Origin: JBDZVM01 sp040255675
GTDB taxonomy: Bacteria; Actinomycetota; Actinomycetes; Acidothermales; Acidothermaceae
Direction: 5' to 3'
DNA: 64,000 nt
Assembly: GCA_040255675.1 (NCBI GenBank)
Contig: JBDZVM010000002.1
Coordinates: forward strand, 1-64,000
Shown: positions 7,635 to 16,886 of the stretch, piece by piece
How positions within the stretch are numbered: the first letter of the stretch is position 1
Layout of the letters: each line of letters starts with the position of its first letter
The notes under the pieces: generated by a model
Seen by the model: the letters and a program-made list of their open reading frames with translations, nothing else
Database searches by the model: none
Told to the model about the DNA's origin: nothing
Program-made: the position numbers and the translations under genes

Positions 7635-8833
7635 CAGCCGTGCCCGCTCGTGCGAGAGTTCGCTTGCAAACCGCTCAGCACCTCGATCGCCTGTTGTTCA
7701 GCGACGGACGCCGAAACCCCTTGCGCCACAACGACATCGGGTGTAATTCCGACGCCGTCGAGCGAACGACCGGACGGTGTCGAGTACGACCCGACGGTGA
7801 ATTCGATTGCCGAGCCGTCGGAAAGCTCTTTGGGCTCTTGCACCGATCCCTTGCCGAACGTGCGCGAGCCGACGACCACGGCACGGTTGCGGTCTTGCAG
7901 CGCGCCGGCCACGACTTCGGCGGCGCTTGCGGTGCCGCCGTCGACGAGCACCGCGAGCGGCGTGCGTGTATCGCCGCCCGGCTTGGCGTAAAGCGTGAGC
8001 GGCGGCGCGTTGCGCCGGGTAAATGTGGTGACCACACCGCCGTCGAGAAACACCGCCGCGGTGCTCACACCCTCGTCGAGCAGGCCGCCCGGATCGCCGC
8101 GCAGGTCGAGCACGATTCCCTTCAACCGCCGCGTTTGGGCGGTCGTGTCGAACTGCTTCACCTTGCCCGCGACTCCTTTGCTGAACGTGCGCACGTCGAT
8201 CACCATCACCGACCCGGCGATTTTCGCGCTGACGTCGCCGGTGGCGACCGACGAGCGGCGAAGCGTCACCGCGTGCGACGCTCCCCCGCGCTGATATGTG
8301 AGGGAAATCTCGGTACCGTCGTCGCCACGCAACGCGGCGACGATGTCGGCGACCGAGCTACCCGCCACCGACTTCCCCGCCACCGAGGTGACGATATCGC
8401 CAGACCGAATGCCCGCGTCGTCGCCCGGTGAGCCCGCTTGCACGCTGAGCACGGTGACATTGCCGGTCGAATCGCGGTGCAGCCACAAACCGACTCCGGT
8501 GTATTGACCGTCCATCACGTCTTCGAACGACGAGAAGTCGTCGGGGGAGAAATAGCTCGACCACCGATCGCCCAGCGCTTGCAACATGCCTTCGACCGCT
8601 GCCTTGTCGAGATCTGAACGTGAGATCGGCTTCGCGGCGTTCTGCTGGATCGTCGTCGCCGCCTGCTCGAGGAGCCCGGACGCCGCGGACGGCGCCGCGC
8701 TCGCCCGGGCCGAGCGGGCCGCGGCGTCGTGATCAGACCCACCCAGCACGCCGGTCAGGACACCGGCGCCGTACGCGACAGCGACGACGACGAGCATCGA
8801 GACGATGCGGCTTGCCCGACCGATATGCAGCAT
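7634..8833 (-). CDS. S41 carboxyl-terminal processing protease (CtpA-like)
   Basis: The 399-residue protein has an N-terminal membrane anchor or signal (IVSMLVVVAVAYGAGVLTGVL, about residues 10-30). A PDZ domain (about 105-185, GVGLWLHRDSTGN to LTYQRGG) and an S41 peptidase domain follow. The catalytic Ser lies in DGGTASAAEVVAGAL near residue 300 and the catalytic Lys in RTFGKGSVQ near 325. Such proteases trim or degrade exported proteins from the C-terminus. It overlaps smpB by four bases. An 82-bp gap separates it from the flagellar run upstream. Confidence 0.93.
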   Translation of the reverse strand: MLHIGRASRIVSMLVVVAVAYGAGVLTGVLGGSDHDAAARSARASAAPSAASGLLEQAATTIQQNAAKPISRSDLDKAAVEGMLQALGDRWSSYFSPDDFSSFEDVMDGQYTGVGLWLHRDSTGNVTVLSVQAGSPGDDAGIRSGDIVTSVAGKSVAGSSVADIVAALRGDDGTEISLTYQRGGASHAVTLRRSSVATGDVSAKIAGSVMVIDVRTFSKGVAGKVKQFDTTAQTRRLKGIVLDLRGDPGGLLDEGVSTAAVFLDGGVVTTFTRRNAPPLTLYAKPGGDTRTPLAVLVDGGTASAAEVVAGALQDRNRAVVVGSRTFGKGSVQEPKELSDGSAIEFTVGSYSTPSGRSLDGVGITPDVVVAQGVSASVAEQQAIEVLSGLQANSRTSGHG

Positions 8834-8915
8834 TGGCTGATTCTAAGGTCTGCCGACGACAGCCGTCGCCGTCGATTGACGCGCTCAGTGTCCGCCGTTT
8901 GGACCAAACGAGAGA

Positions 8916-9173
8916 TCAAGACCCTTGACGGGCCTCGTCCTCCGCCCGTGGCACGTGTACCTGCTCGTCGCGCTCCTTGTGCAGCAGATTGTGCAACCGG
9001 TAGTGGTTGACGACTCCGGCGAGGCACGCCCGGCCGATCATCGCCAACGCAAGCGCTATGCCGACCCTGATGAGCATCTCGGGCGTCGACAAAGTGCCGT
9101 CGAGCAGGCCGTGTTGAATGGCCGGCCACGAGAGCACCAAGCCTATGAAAAGCGCTGGACCGGTGAGTTTCAT
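8916..9173 (-). CDS. Small two-helix membrane protein following the PilZ gene
   Basis: This 85-residue product starts at ATG 9173, five bases after the PilZ gene stop. It has two hydrophobic segments (ALFIGLVLSWPAI, about residues 7-19, and MLIRVGIALALAMIGRA, about 33-50) and a charged tail. It is the last gene of the flagellar run. I do not recognise a family; position and membrane topology suggest an accessory to motor or export functions. Confidence 0.65.
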   Translation of the reverse strand: MKLTGPALFIGLVLSWPAIQHGLLDGTLSTPEMLIRVGIALALAMIGRACLAGVVNHYRLHNLLHKERDEQVHVPRAEDEARQGS

Positions 9174-9178
9174 CGCCG

Positions 9179-9805
9179 TCACGCCTGCATAGCCGCTCGG
9201 GCCCGAAGCTGTAGCTCGAACACGAAGCGGCGAATCGCGTCGGATTCTCTGGTGCCAGCGTCGAACGCGACGACCACCTCGGTTTGGCCGAGTTCGGTGA
9301 CCGACGAGCGCACCACATGCCCTTGGATTTCGAGATGCGTGCCGCCGATCGTGGCGTGAATCGTCGTGGGCGTAAGTTCTTCGATATTTCGCCGGGCAAT
9401 GCGCACCCGAAAGCCGCCCTCGGAAATATCGACGGTTGTGCCGGGCACGACGACGCCGGGGAAAAACAGCAACACCGCTACCGCGGCGCGTGCTCGAACA
9501 TAGCGCCTGCGCTGTATGAGGACGGCGCTGTCGAGCGGCCGCAACCGCCAAAGTCGAGGCCGGCTCGAGATGTGTTCGACCAGCTCGCAGCTTTGCTGGT
9601 AGCGGCCGCGGGGCGAGACCCACGACAACTCGACGGCGCGATTGCCGGTCTCGAACAAGGCCGCGTTCGCGCCCGTCGGCGCGGCCACCACGACCGTGTC
9701 GGCCTCGATGTCTTCGATACGTGACGGATAATCGATGCCGTCGTCGCCGATTCGCAGTGATACCAGGGCATTGAGAGATAGCACATCGACGCTTACGTGG
9801 CTCAT
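9179..9805 (-). CDS. PilZ-domain protein (YcgR-like, c-di-GMP receptor)
   Basis: The start is placed at ATG 9805 (MSHVSVDVLSL), overlapping the FlhF-like stop (ATGA) with GGAGG upstream; a longer frame exists but has no site. The 208-residue protein has an N-terminal YcgR-like beta domain (about 1-95) and a C-terminal PilZ domain. The PilZ domain has both c-di-GMP motifs: the RxxxR motif in QRRRYVRARA near residue 105 and DISEGGFRV near 135. YcgR-type proteins slow or stop the flagellar motor when c-di-GMP is high. This fits its place at the end of the flagellar operon, and an EAL-HDOD protein is encoded at 53 kb. Confidence 0.85.
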   Translation of the reverse strand: MSHVSVDVLSLNALVSLRIGDDGIDYPSRIEDIEADTVVVAAPTGANAALFETGNRAVELSWVSPRGRYQQSCELVEHISSRPRLWRLRPLDSAVLIQRRRYVRARAAVAVLLFFPGVVVPGTTVDISEGGFRVRIARRNIEELTPTTIHATIGGTHLEIQGHVVRSSVTELGQTEVVVAFDAGTRESDAIRRFVFELQLRARAAMQA

Positions 9806-11082
9806 CGCGCCTCCACCAGTCGGTCGACGATGAGCCCAGCCCATGCCCCCGGAGTCGCCGGGCGCCCGTCGAGCCACGCGACAGGCACGCCGAGTTCGAG
9901 CACGGACGCCGGGTCGCTGCTCGCGTCGACGTCCGTGATGACAAGGCCGTCAGTGCGGCCAATGCGGTCGATCCAGCGGGCGACGTCCGCCGCCTTGCGG
10001 GTTGCCGACGCCACCGCCCACACCGCGTCGGGCTTCAACGCCGTCATGGCCTTGCGGTTCCACGACGCCGCCTTCACAGTCATGGGCGCGTCGACGACGG
10101 CGACGGTCGGCGTCGTCCGCCGGCGCCACCGATCGAGCCGCGACGGAATTTGGTCGAGCGAGGTGATCCTGCGCGCCGTAGGGATTTTCGTCGGTGCCGC
10201 GCCGCCAGTGAGGTAGACCAGCGCGCGCTCCTCGATGCCGAGGGTGTTCACCACCTGCACGGCGGCGTCCCACGCGCCCTCACCTTCACCCACAACGGCA
10301 ATGACGTCGCCGGCATCAGTCGGGAGTTGCGGCGCGACCGGCAATCGACGCAACGCGTTGACCAGCGCGCCGAGCACGTCGCCGTCGTCGTGAGTCGGCA
10401 ACAAAGCGGCCGGCAGACCGAGATCTCGCAGATCCCGCAGGGAAACCCGCGTAGCCACGTCGGCACGCGGGCGGCGTGCCGGTCGTGATTCGGCGCGGCG
10501 ACGAGTCGTCTGCGATCGCTTCGGCGTTTCCGGAGTCGGAATCGTCGGGCGGACGACGGGTTCGCGCTCCGCCATTGTCTGTTTCTTCGGTCGTTCCACG
10601 ACTTTCTCGGACGGCGCTGGCCCGGCGACGCTGGCGGTGAGGCCGGCCAGGATGCTCGCGAACGAGGCGCCGTCAGTCGACAACGCCGGGCCCGCAGGCA
10701 CTCCTGGAGTAAACGCGTCGGCGTCGACGAGCGCGCTCATGCCACGAGGGTCAGCGGCACGCGGCGCCCGCGTGTCTTGACGAGCCTGGCTCTCGCGGTC
10801 GCTGATCGCCTCCGCGAGATCGAGCAACGACGCCGGCCGCTCGTCCTTAACCTCGTGAGGCGAGGCTTTAGGTGCCGAAGCGGCGGCCGCGTCGGATCCG
10901 CTGTAAGGCTCGTCGACTTCGATGCTCAGCTCGTACTGCTCGCGCGTGAAAAATCCGCCAACGCCGCCGGTGCGCACCTTGTCGGCTTTCACGATGCGGA
11001 CGTCGGAGCCGTACTCCTGGCGTGCCCGGAGCAAGAGTTCTTCGAGGTCGGGGCCGTCAAGCTGCATGCGCACGGGCCGCAC
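9802..11082 (-). CDS. flhF: FlhF-like protein with a degenerate GTPase P-loop
   Basis: The N-terminus (MQLDGPDLEELLLRARQEYG from Met6, then VRIVKADKVRTGGVGGFF) matches the FlhF N-domain, and the gene follows flhA as usual. A variable Pro/Arg-rich linker (about 75-235) leads to an SRP-GTPase-like region. Where Walker A (GxxxxGKT) is expected, near residue 270, the sequence is VIAVVGEGEGAWDAAV, without GKT. The gene begins with GTG 11082, GTG 11073 or ATG 11067; the last gives the best family match. FlhF normally places the flagellum at the pole through GTP-dependent dimerisation. Without the P-loop this copy may be a non-catalytic scaffold. Confidence 0.75.
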   Translation of the reverse strand: MRPVRMQLDGPDLEELLLRARQEYGSDVRIVKADKVRTGGVGGFFTREQYELSIEVDEPYSGSDAAAASAPKASPHEVKDERPASLLDLAEAISDRESQARQDTRAPRAADPRGMSALVDADAFTPGVPAGPALSTDGASFASILAGLTASVAGPAPSEKVVERPKKQTMAEREPVVRPTIPTPETPKRSQTTRRRAESRPARRPRADVATRVSLRDLRDLGLPAALLPTHDDGDVLGALVNALRRLPVAPQLPTDAGDVIAVVGEGEGAWDAAVQVVNTLGIEERALVYLTGGAAPTKIPTARRITSLDQIPSRLDRWRRRTTPTVAVVDAPMTVKAASWNRKAMTALKPDAVWAVASATRKAADVARWIDRIGRTDGLVITDVDASSDPASVLELGVPVAWLDGRPATPGAWAGLIVDRLVEAR

Positions 11083-13102
11083 TCACCGTCCCCACTGTCT
11101 CGAGCTGAAGCTGCGACCCGAGCTCGGCGTAGGCGAGCACGGGAAGCCTCGGGCTGCCCGTCTTCACCAACCGCTTGACCGCCGGGCGCAGCTGCGCCAT
11201 ACACGCGAGCACCGGCACGTTGCCAAGTTGCTCGGCGCGCTCCGCGAGCCGGTTGGTCTCCATAACGATGTGTTCGGCATCGTCGGCGTCCAACGCAAGG
11301 AAACTGCCGTGTTCGCCTGGCCGCAGCCGCTCCATCAACCGCTGCTCGAGCAGCGGGTCGAGCGTGATGACGCTGAGCCGCCCGTCTTGGGCGTAGGGCG
11401 TCGAAATGGCCGCGCCTAACGTCGCCCTCGCCGCCTCGATGAGACCCTCGGCATCGGTGCTCACCCGCGCCCGCTGCGACAACGCCTCGAAGATGCGCAC
11501 CAAATCGCGGATCGGCACCTGCTCGTCGAGCAAGCCCTGCAAGACCCGCTGAATGTCGCCCAACTGAAGTAGCGCGGGGGTGAGTTCTTCGACCACAACC
11601 GGGTCGGAGCGGCGAATCAGGTCGGTCAACGTCTTGACGTCCTCGCGCGATAACAACTTCGCGGCATGGTTGCGCACGACTTCGGCCAGATGCGTGGTAA
11701 TGACCGACGCGCGGTCGACCACGGTCGCTCCGGCGATTTCGGCCTGTTGACGCAACTCGTGCGGCAACCATTTCGCGGCAAGGCCGAACACCGGCTCGGT
11801 GGTCGCGGTACCGGGCAGGTTCGTCAGATTTTCACCGATCGCGAGCACCATGCCTGGAGGCGCCGCACCGCTCGCGGTCTCGACCCCGTTCACCCGGATC
11901 GAATACGTGCTCGCGGCCAAGTCGAGGTTGTCGCGCGTGCGCACCATCGGAATCACCATGCCGAGTTCGAGCGCGAGCTTGCGGCGTAAGGCCCGCACAC
12001 GCTCGAGCAACTCGCCGCCACGACTCGAATCGACCAAGTCGACGAGATCGAAGGCAAGTTCGAGTTCGAGCGGCTCGACCCGCATCTCGTTCACCAAAGC
12101 CTCGGCGGAGTCCGGCGCGGGCCCCGCGGGCAGTGCCGCTTGCGCGTCGTCCTGGGTGGCCGGCTCAGGTTCTTTCAGCCGCATGCTAAGCGCGAACGCG
12201 GCGCCGCCCAGCACCAAGAACGGCAGTTTCGGCAGGCCCGGGATCAGCGCGAGCACCATGACGGCGATGCCGCCGATGCGAATCGCCTGCCGCTGGGCGG
12301 TGATCTGGCGGACGACGTCCGAACCCATGTCTTGGTCGGTGGCCGCGCGCGTCACGATGAGGCCTGTCGACACCGACAGCAGCAACGCCGGGATTTGCGA
12401 AACCAGTCCGTCGCCGACGGAGAGCAAGCTGTACGTCGAAACCGCGTCGCCCATGGGCAGATGCCGCTGCATGATGCCGACGCCCAAGCCGCCGACCAAG
12501 TTCACGATGGTGATGACGATCGCGGCGATCGCGTCGCCCTTCACGAACTTGGAGGCGCCATCCATCGCGCCGTAGAAGTCCGCTTCGGCCGCGATTTCGT
12601 TACGCCGCCGGCGCGCCTCATGTTCGTCGATCAGGCCCGCGTTGAGGTCGGCGTCGATCGCCATCTGCTTGCCGGGCATGGCGTCAAGGGTGAATCGCGC
12701 GCCGACTTCGGCAACACGCCCGGCACCGTTAGTGATGACGACGAACTGGATGATGATGAGGATCAGGAAAATCACCAAGCCGACGATGAGCGAACCGCCG
12801 ACCACGAAGTGGCCGAAGCTTTGCACCACCTTGCCGGCGTAACCGTGCAAGAGCACGAGCCTGGTGACAGATATGTTCAGCGCCAGCCGAAACAGCGTGG
12901 CAATCAGCAATAACGACGGAAAGACCGCGAAGTCGAGCGGCTTCTTGACGAACATCGAGACCAGCAAGACCAGCAGCGCGCCGGTGATGTTCGCGGCCAA
13001 CAGCATGTCGAGGAGCACAGTCGGCAGCGGGACCACCATCATGACGATGATCCCGATCACCCCTGCAGGGATGACGAACTGGCCGAATCGGTTCGCTCGC
13101 AC
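11057..13102 (-). CDS. flhA: Flagellar export apparatus protein FlhA
   Basis: The 681-residue protein has the expected eight-helix N-terminal half (roughly residues 5-310), including SVTRLVLLHG and the conserved cytoplasmic loop RFTLDAMPGKQMAIDADL. The C-terminal half is a soluble domain of about 340 residues. FlhA forms the nonameric export gate ring and, with FlhB, receives substrates and chaperones. The extreme C-terminus overlaps the start of the FlhF-like gene. It lies 18 bp after flhB. Confidence 0.97.
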   Translation of the reverse strand: MRANRFGQFVIPAGVIGIIVMMVVPLPTVLLDMLLAANITGALLVLLVSMFVKKPLDFAVFPSLLLIATLFRLALNISVTRLVLLHGYAGKVVQSFGHFVVGGSLIVGLVIFLILIIIQFVVITNGAGRVAEVGARFTLDAMPGKQMAIDADLNAGLIDEHEARRRRNEIAAEADFYGAMDGASKFVKGDAIAAIVITIVNLVGGLGVGIMQRHLPMGDAVSTYSLLSVGDGLVSQIPALLLSVSTGLIVTRAATDQDMGSDVVRQITAQRQAIRIGGIAVMVLALIPGLPKLPFLVLGGAAFALSMRLKEPEPATQDDAQAALPAGPAPDSAEALVNEMRVEPLELELAFDLVDLVDSSRGGELLERVRALRRKLALELGMVIPMVRTRDNLDLAASTYSIRVNGVETASGAAPPGMVLAIGENLTNLPGTATTEPVFGLAAKWLPHELRQQAEIAGATVVDRASVITTHLAEVVRNHAAKLLSREDVKTLTDLIRRSDPVVVEELTPALLQLGDIQRVLQGLLDEQVPIRDLVRIFEALSQRARVSTDAEGLIEAARATLGAAISTPYAQDGRLSVITLDPLLEQRLMERLRPGEHGSFLALDADDAEHIVMETNRLAERAEQLGNVPVLACMAQLRPAVKRLVKTGSPRLPVLAYAELGSQLQLETVGTVSAARAHAA

Positions 13103-13120
13103 GCTACCTCTCGGACGTGT

Positions 13121-14359
13121 CTAGAGAATCCGCCCGCGCACGCGAGCAGACCGGTCTGCATCGGCCCCATCGGCGCGCGCGCGCACGACCTTAGAAGACC
13201 CCGAGCTCGGCTGCGCGGGTCGCGCGCGAAGCCGTTGCCGTCCCCTGCGCTTCTTCACGGCGGCCACCTGATGCTCCGGCGTCGGGCCCGGCCGATGCAG
13301 GCCGGCCGCGCTGCCGCGCCGCCGAAGCGAGAAGATGAACGCCAAGATCCTCGCCACCGCGACGAACAGCTCATGAGGGATTTCCTGGCCGAGCTCGCAC
13401 ACCCGGTACAGCGCACGAGCCAGCGGAATATCTTCGACCATCGGGATCCGATGCTTCTCGGCTTCTGCCCTGATGCGCGCGGCGACCGCTCCCGCGCCCT
13501 TGGCGACGACCCGGGGCGCGCCACGTCCGCTCTGGTATTTCAAAGCCACCGCGACGTGGGTGGGGTTGACGAGAACGACGTCGGCGTCGGCGATCGCCGC
13601 CATCATTCGGCTGCGGCGCATAGCCATCTGGCGCGAACGGATCGCTCCCCTGATTTGGGGGTCGCCCTCAGCGTTGCGAAACTCGTCTTTCACTTCTTGC
13701 TTCGTCATCATCAAGCTGCTGCGCAGCCGGCGCCGCTGAAACGCGTAGTCAGCGGCGGCCAGCACAAGCCCCGCGATGGCAGCGTTTCTAGCGAACCCGA
13801 ACAGCACGTCGCCCGCTTTGTGCACCACGCTTCCGAGCGGGACGACGCCGCCTGTCTGGGCGAGCGGCACGATCTCGAGGATCGCCCGGTAAAGAAGCAC
13901 TGACAGCACGGCGGTTTTCACGACCGCCTTACCGACTTCCCAAGCACCCCGAATGCCGAACACTCGCTTGAGACCCTTGAAAGGATTGAGATGATCCCAC
14001 TTGGGCTTGAGGGCCTTCGCCGACAGGTGAACGCCGCCCTGCGACGCGGAAGCGACGAGGCCGGTCACGAGCAAACCGAGCGCAAGGGGCGCGACGGCCA
14101 TGGCTCCCTTCGTCATGCCCGTGCTGAAGACGTGCAGCATCTTCGCGGGATCCGGGTCTTGCACAACGCCGTCGACATCGTTGAAGAGCGTTTGGCAAAG
14201 GCGAACGGTGTTCTCGACCGTCAAGCGCAACAGGTAGATGCCCACGAGCACGCCAAGCCACGACGCGATATCGGCCGACCGCGCGATCTGGCCGTCGCGT
14301 TTCGCTTCGCGAAGGCGGCGCGCGGTCGGTTTCTCGGTCTTTTGCGAACGGTCTGCCAT
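13121..14359 (-). CDS. flhB: Flagellar export switch protein FlhB
   Basis: This 412-residue protein has the basic N-terminal signature (EKPTARRLREAKRDGQIARS), four membrane helices and the auto-cleavage motif NPTH near residue 265. The cleaved C-terminal domain controls the switch from rod/hook to filament export, together with FliK. The tail beyond residue 350 is unusually long and Arg-rich (about 60 residues), which is not part of the core domain. It lies ten bases after fliR. Confidence 0.96.
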   Translation of the reverse strand: MADRSQKTEKPTARRLREAKRDGQIARSADIASWLGVLVGIYLLRLTVENTVRLCQTLFNDVDGVVQDPDPAKMLHVFSTGMTKGAMAVAPLALGLLVTGLVASASQGGVHLSAKALKPKWDHLNPFKGLKRVFGIRGAWEVGKAVVKTAVLSVLLYRAILEIVPLAQTGGVVPLGSVVHKAGDVLFGFARNAAIAGLVLAAADYAFQRRRLRSSLMMTKQEVKDEFRNAEGDPQIRGAIRSRQMAMRRSRMMAAIADADVVLVNPTHVAVALKYQSGRGAPRVVAKGAGAVAARIRAEAEKHRIPMVEDIPLARALYRVCELGQEIPHELFVAVARILAFIFSLRRRGSAAGLHRPGPTPEHQVAAVKKRRGRQRLRARPAQPSSGSSKVVRARADGADADRSARVRGRIL

Positions 14360-14368
14360 CTCAGCTCG

Positions 14369-15145
14369 CTACTTCGTAGAGAACACGGCCGAGACAATCC
14401 CCGTGTCGTGGGTAATTTTGTCGAGCAGAGCGCTGACGGCGTCGGGCAGCGCGACGAACGTGACCCCGATAAGGCTCAGCGTTATGAGAATCTTCAGCGG
14501 AAAGCCGAGTGAGAACACGTTCAACGTCGGCGCGGCCTTGGTGAGCAAGCCGAGACCGACGTCCGCCGCGACGAGTACGGCAAGAAGCGGTCCCGCGATT
14601 TCGATGGCCGACACCATGAACGTGCCGACATCGTTGGTGACCAGTTCGGCCAGCGCCTTGAGCGGAGCGACGCCGTGCAGCGGGAACGCGTCGTACGAGC
14701 GCAAAACGCCGTTCACGATGACGAGATAGCCCTGGCTCGCGAACAACAAGGTGACCGCGAGGAGGTTATTAAAACGGCCGAATATCGAGGCGCTCTGTAT
14801 CTGCATCGGATCGAAAGCTTGGGTGAGCGAGAAGCCGCCGAAGAAGTCGACCAACTCCCCCGCGCCGCGGATCGCCGCGAACAAGAGCAAAGTCACAATG
14901 CCGAGCGTCAGGCCGGCCGCCACGTTCATCAGAATCGCTTCGAGCATGGGGCCGAGTTGCGGGGGCGGAGCCTGCGGCGCCAACCGGTGCGCGACAGGGA
15001 AGGCGAGAGCCATCGACAGGGCCGCTTTCGTCATCCACGGAATCGACCGCGTGCCGAAGCCGGGAACGATCACCATCCACGCCGACGTGCGCACTGTCGC
15101 GAGCAAGAACGCGGTAAGCAGGGACGTCGAAACGCTGATATCCAC
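14369..15145 (-). CDS. fliR: Flagellar export protein FliR
   Basis: The 258-residue integral membrane protein has six hydrophobic segments and family words such as VRTSAWMVIVPGFG near the N-terminus and GGFSLTQAFDPM in the middle. FliR joins FliP and FliQ in the helical export gate complex. It lies between fliQ (4 bp upstream) and flhB on the same strand. Confidence 0.95.
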   Translation of the reverse strand: MDISVSTSLLTAFLLATVRTSAWMVIVPGFGTRSIPWMTKAALSMALAFPVAHRLAPQAPPPQLGPMLEAILMNVAAGLTLGIVTLLLFAAIRGAGELVDFFGGFSLTQAFDPMQIQSASIFGRFNNLLAVTLLFASQGYLVIVNGVLRSYDAFPLHGVAPLKALAELVTNDVGTFMVSAIEIAGPLLAVLVAADVGLGLLTKAAPTLNVFSLGFPLKILITLSLIGVTFVALPDAVSALLDKITHDTGIVSAVFSTK

Positions 15146-15149
15146 CCCG

Positions 15150-15425
15150 TCACCCGCCGCTGATCAGGCCAGGTACCGCGTCGAACAACTGATGGGTGAA
15201 CTCGATAAGGGTGTTAAGCATCCAGTTGCCGCTGACGAGGATCGCCACGCCCACCGCGATAATCTTCGGAACGAACGACAGCGTGAACTCTTGAATCTGC
15301 GTCGCCGACTGAAACATCGAGATGCCGAAGCCCACACACAAGCTCGTCAGCAGAATGGGGGCACACAGCTTAGCGGTGACGAGCATCGCCTGGAGTGCGA
15401 GGTGCAAGACGGCAGCATCAGTCAT
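15150..15425 (-). CDS. fliQ: Flagellar export protein FliQ
   Basis: The 91-residue protein has two hydrophobic hairpin segments and the family segment FQSATQIQEFTLSFVPKI. It is normal length. It assembles around FliP and FliR in the export gate. It lies eight bases after the fliP stop. Confidence 0.95.
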   Translation of the reverse strand: MTDAAVLHLALQAMLVTAKLCAPILLTSLCVGFGISMFQSATQIQEFTLSFVPKIIAVGVAILVSGNWMLNTLIEFTHQLFDAVPGLISGG

Positions 15426-15433
15426 GGTTCACC

Positions 15434-16399
15434 TCAGTGGTAACTCGAGATCAGCGAGTGGGCTATCAGCCCCCAGCCGTCGACCATGACGAATAGCAAG
15501 AGCTTGAAGGGCAACGAAATCATCGATGGCGGCAGCATCATCATGCCCATCGACATCAGCGACGAGCTGACCACCAGGTCGATGACGAGAAACGGTATGA
15601 AGATAACGAAGCCGATGATGAACGCGGCCCGCAACTCCGACAGCACGAACGCGGGGATCAGCGTGGTCATCGAAACATCCTTCGACGACGCGGGCTTCTC
15701 CTCGTGACTCGCGCTGATCATCGATGCGAGGTCGTCTTTGCGGGTCTGCTGAAGCATGAACTCCTTGAGCGGTCGCACACCAGCGTCATATGCCTGCGAC
15801 GCGGTCATTTGACCGTGCAGGTACGGCTGAACCCCGTCTTTGTTCACGGCCGACAACGTGGGCGACATGATGAACAAGCTCAAGAACAACGCGAGCCCGA
15901 CAAGCACCTGATTCGGAGGCACCGACTGCAAGCCAAGCGCGTTTCGAGTGAGCGACAGCACCACGATTATCTTCGTGAAACTTGTCATCAGCATCAGCGC
16001 CGCTGGAGCGATCGAGATGATCGTCATCATCAAGATGATGACGATCGACTGGCTCGGCTTGCCGTCAACGCCGTTGATGCTCACGCTCACCGTCGATTGC
16101 GGACCAACGGGCGCGGCCGGACCACTTGGACCTGCCGGGCCCGCCGGCGCGCTCAGCGTCGGCGTTGGCGCCGGGTTATCGCTCGCGTCGGGCGACGGTT
16201 CGGGTATTGGCGAAATCGGAGCGATCGGAGCGATCGGATTCGCGCTCGGGCCAACCTCGTAGACGGCCGCACGCGAAGCGGCACGTGCCGGTTCGCTCGC
16301 CGACGCGACACCGCAAAGCCACGTGAGCGCCGCGATGCCGAGAGCGCACGCCACCAGGGTCGGCGCGAGCCGGCGAAGCCGGAGCGCGGTTGCTTTCAT
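15434..16399 (-). CDS. fliP: Flagellar export protein FliP with an extra Pro-rich segment
   Basis: The start is set at ATG 16399 (MKATALRLRRL), just after the fliO stop. The 321-residue product has a signal-type helix (about 10-32). A long Pro/Ala/Gly-rich external segment follows (about 50-100, with API and PAGPAGP repeats). The canonical FliP core comes next: IISIAPAALMLMTSFTKI, RNALGLQSVPPNQ, and LVIDLVVSSSLMSMGMMM. FliP forms the pentameric base of the export channel. The Pro-rich segment between signal and first core helix is longer than in well-studied FliP and would lie outside the membrane. Confidence 0.95.
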   Translation of the reverse strand: MKATALRLRRLAPTLVACALGIAALTWLCGVASASEPARAASRAAVYEVGPSANPIAPIAPISPIPEPSPDASDNPAPTPTLSAPAGPAGPSGPAAPVGPQSTVSVSINGVDGKPSQSIVIILMMTIISIAPAALMLMTSFTKIIVVLSLTRNALGLQSVPPNQVLVGLALFLSLFIMSPTLSAVNKDGVQPYLHGQMTASQAYDAGVRPLKEFMLQQTRKDDLASMISASHEEKPASSKDVSMTTLIPAFVLSELRAAFIIGFVIFIPFLVIDLVVSSSLMSMGMMMLPPSMISLPFKLLLFVMVDGWGLIAHSLISSYH

Positions 16400-16406
16400 C
16401 GCGGGT

Positions 16407-16886
16407 TCAGGCCCGCCGGACAGTACGTTCGCGCAACTGGTCGAGAAGCGTGACAGGAGTGGCCGCGTCAGCGGCTCCGGCGGTACCGCCCGTGCCGACC
16501 AGTGAAAGCAGGTCTGCCGGCGTCTCCTCCCGCTCGCGCTCATCGTCGTCGAGCTCACGCAACAGCCGCACACTCGTATCCGTGACGCCGACCAAAACGA
16601 GCTTGCCGGCCACTCGAAGCAGCGAAACCGACGCGGCCTTCCCCAACGGCTGTCGCGCTACGAGTTCGAGCGGCGAGTCGCTGCGCGCCGATCGCCGTCC
16701 CCGTCGTCCTGCTTGACCACGCGCGACAGGGTGACCGCGCGCGACAAGAGAAACCGGACGGCGCGACGGTCGCGGCGTCCCCATTCCTTTGGTACGGGAA
16801 AGCAATCGTGCCGCGACGTACATCAGCGCGAGCACGATTCCGAGAGAGACCAGCATGCGAAGGACCGGACCGACCATCGCGGTCAC
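16407..16886 (-). CDS. fliO: Flagellar export accessory protein FliO
   Basis: The 159-residue protein has one N-terminal membrane helix (MLVSLGIVLALMYVAARLL, about 11-29), a basic linker, and a small beta-rich cytoplasmic domain (VARQPLGKAASVSLLRVAGK). FliO is known to assist FliP assembly. Its ATG overlaps the fliN stop. Identity rests partly on position between fliN and fliP, because the family is poorly conserved. Confidence 0.88.
   Translation of the reverse strand: MTAMVGPVLRMLVSLGIVLALMYVAARLLSRTKGMGTPRPSRRPVSLVARGHPVARGQAGRRGRRSARSDSPLELVARQPLGKAASVSLLRVAGKLVLVGVTDTSVRLLRELDDDEREREETPADLLSLVGTGGTAGAADAATPVTLLDQLRERTVRRA

Noticed and set aside
11799..12913. Plus-strand frames opposite flhA
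   Set aside because: They are shadows of a well-supported FlhA gene, with Ser/Pro- or Arg/His-biased composition and no ribosome site.
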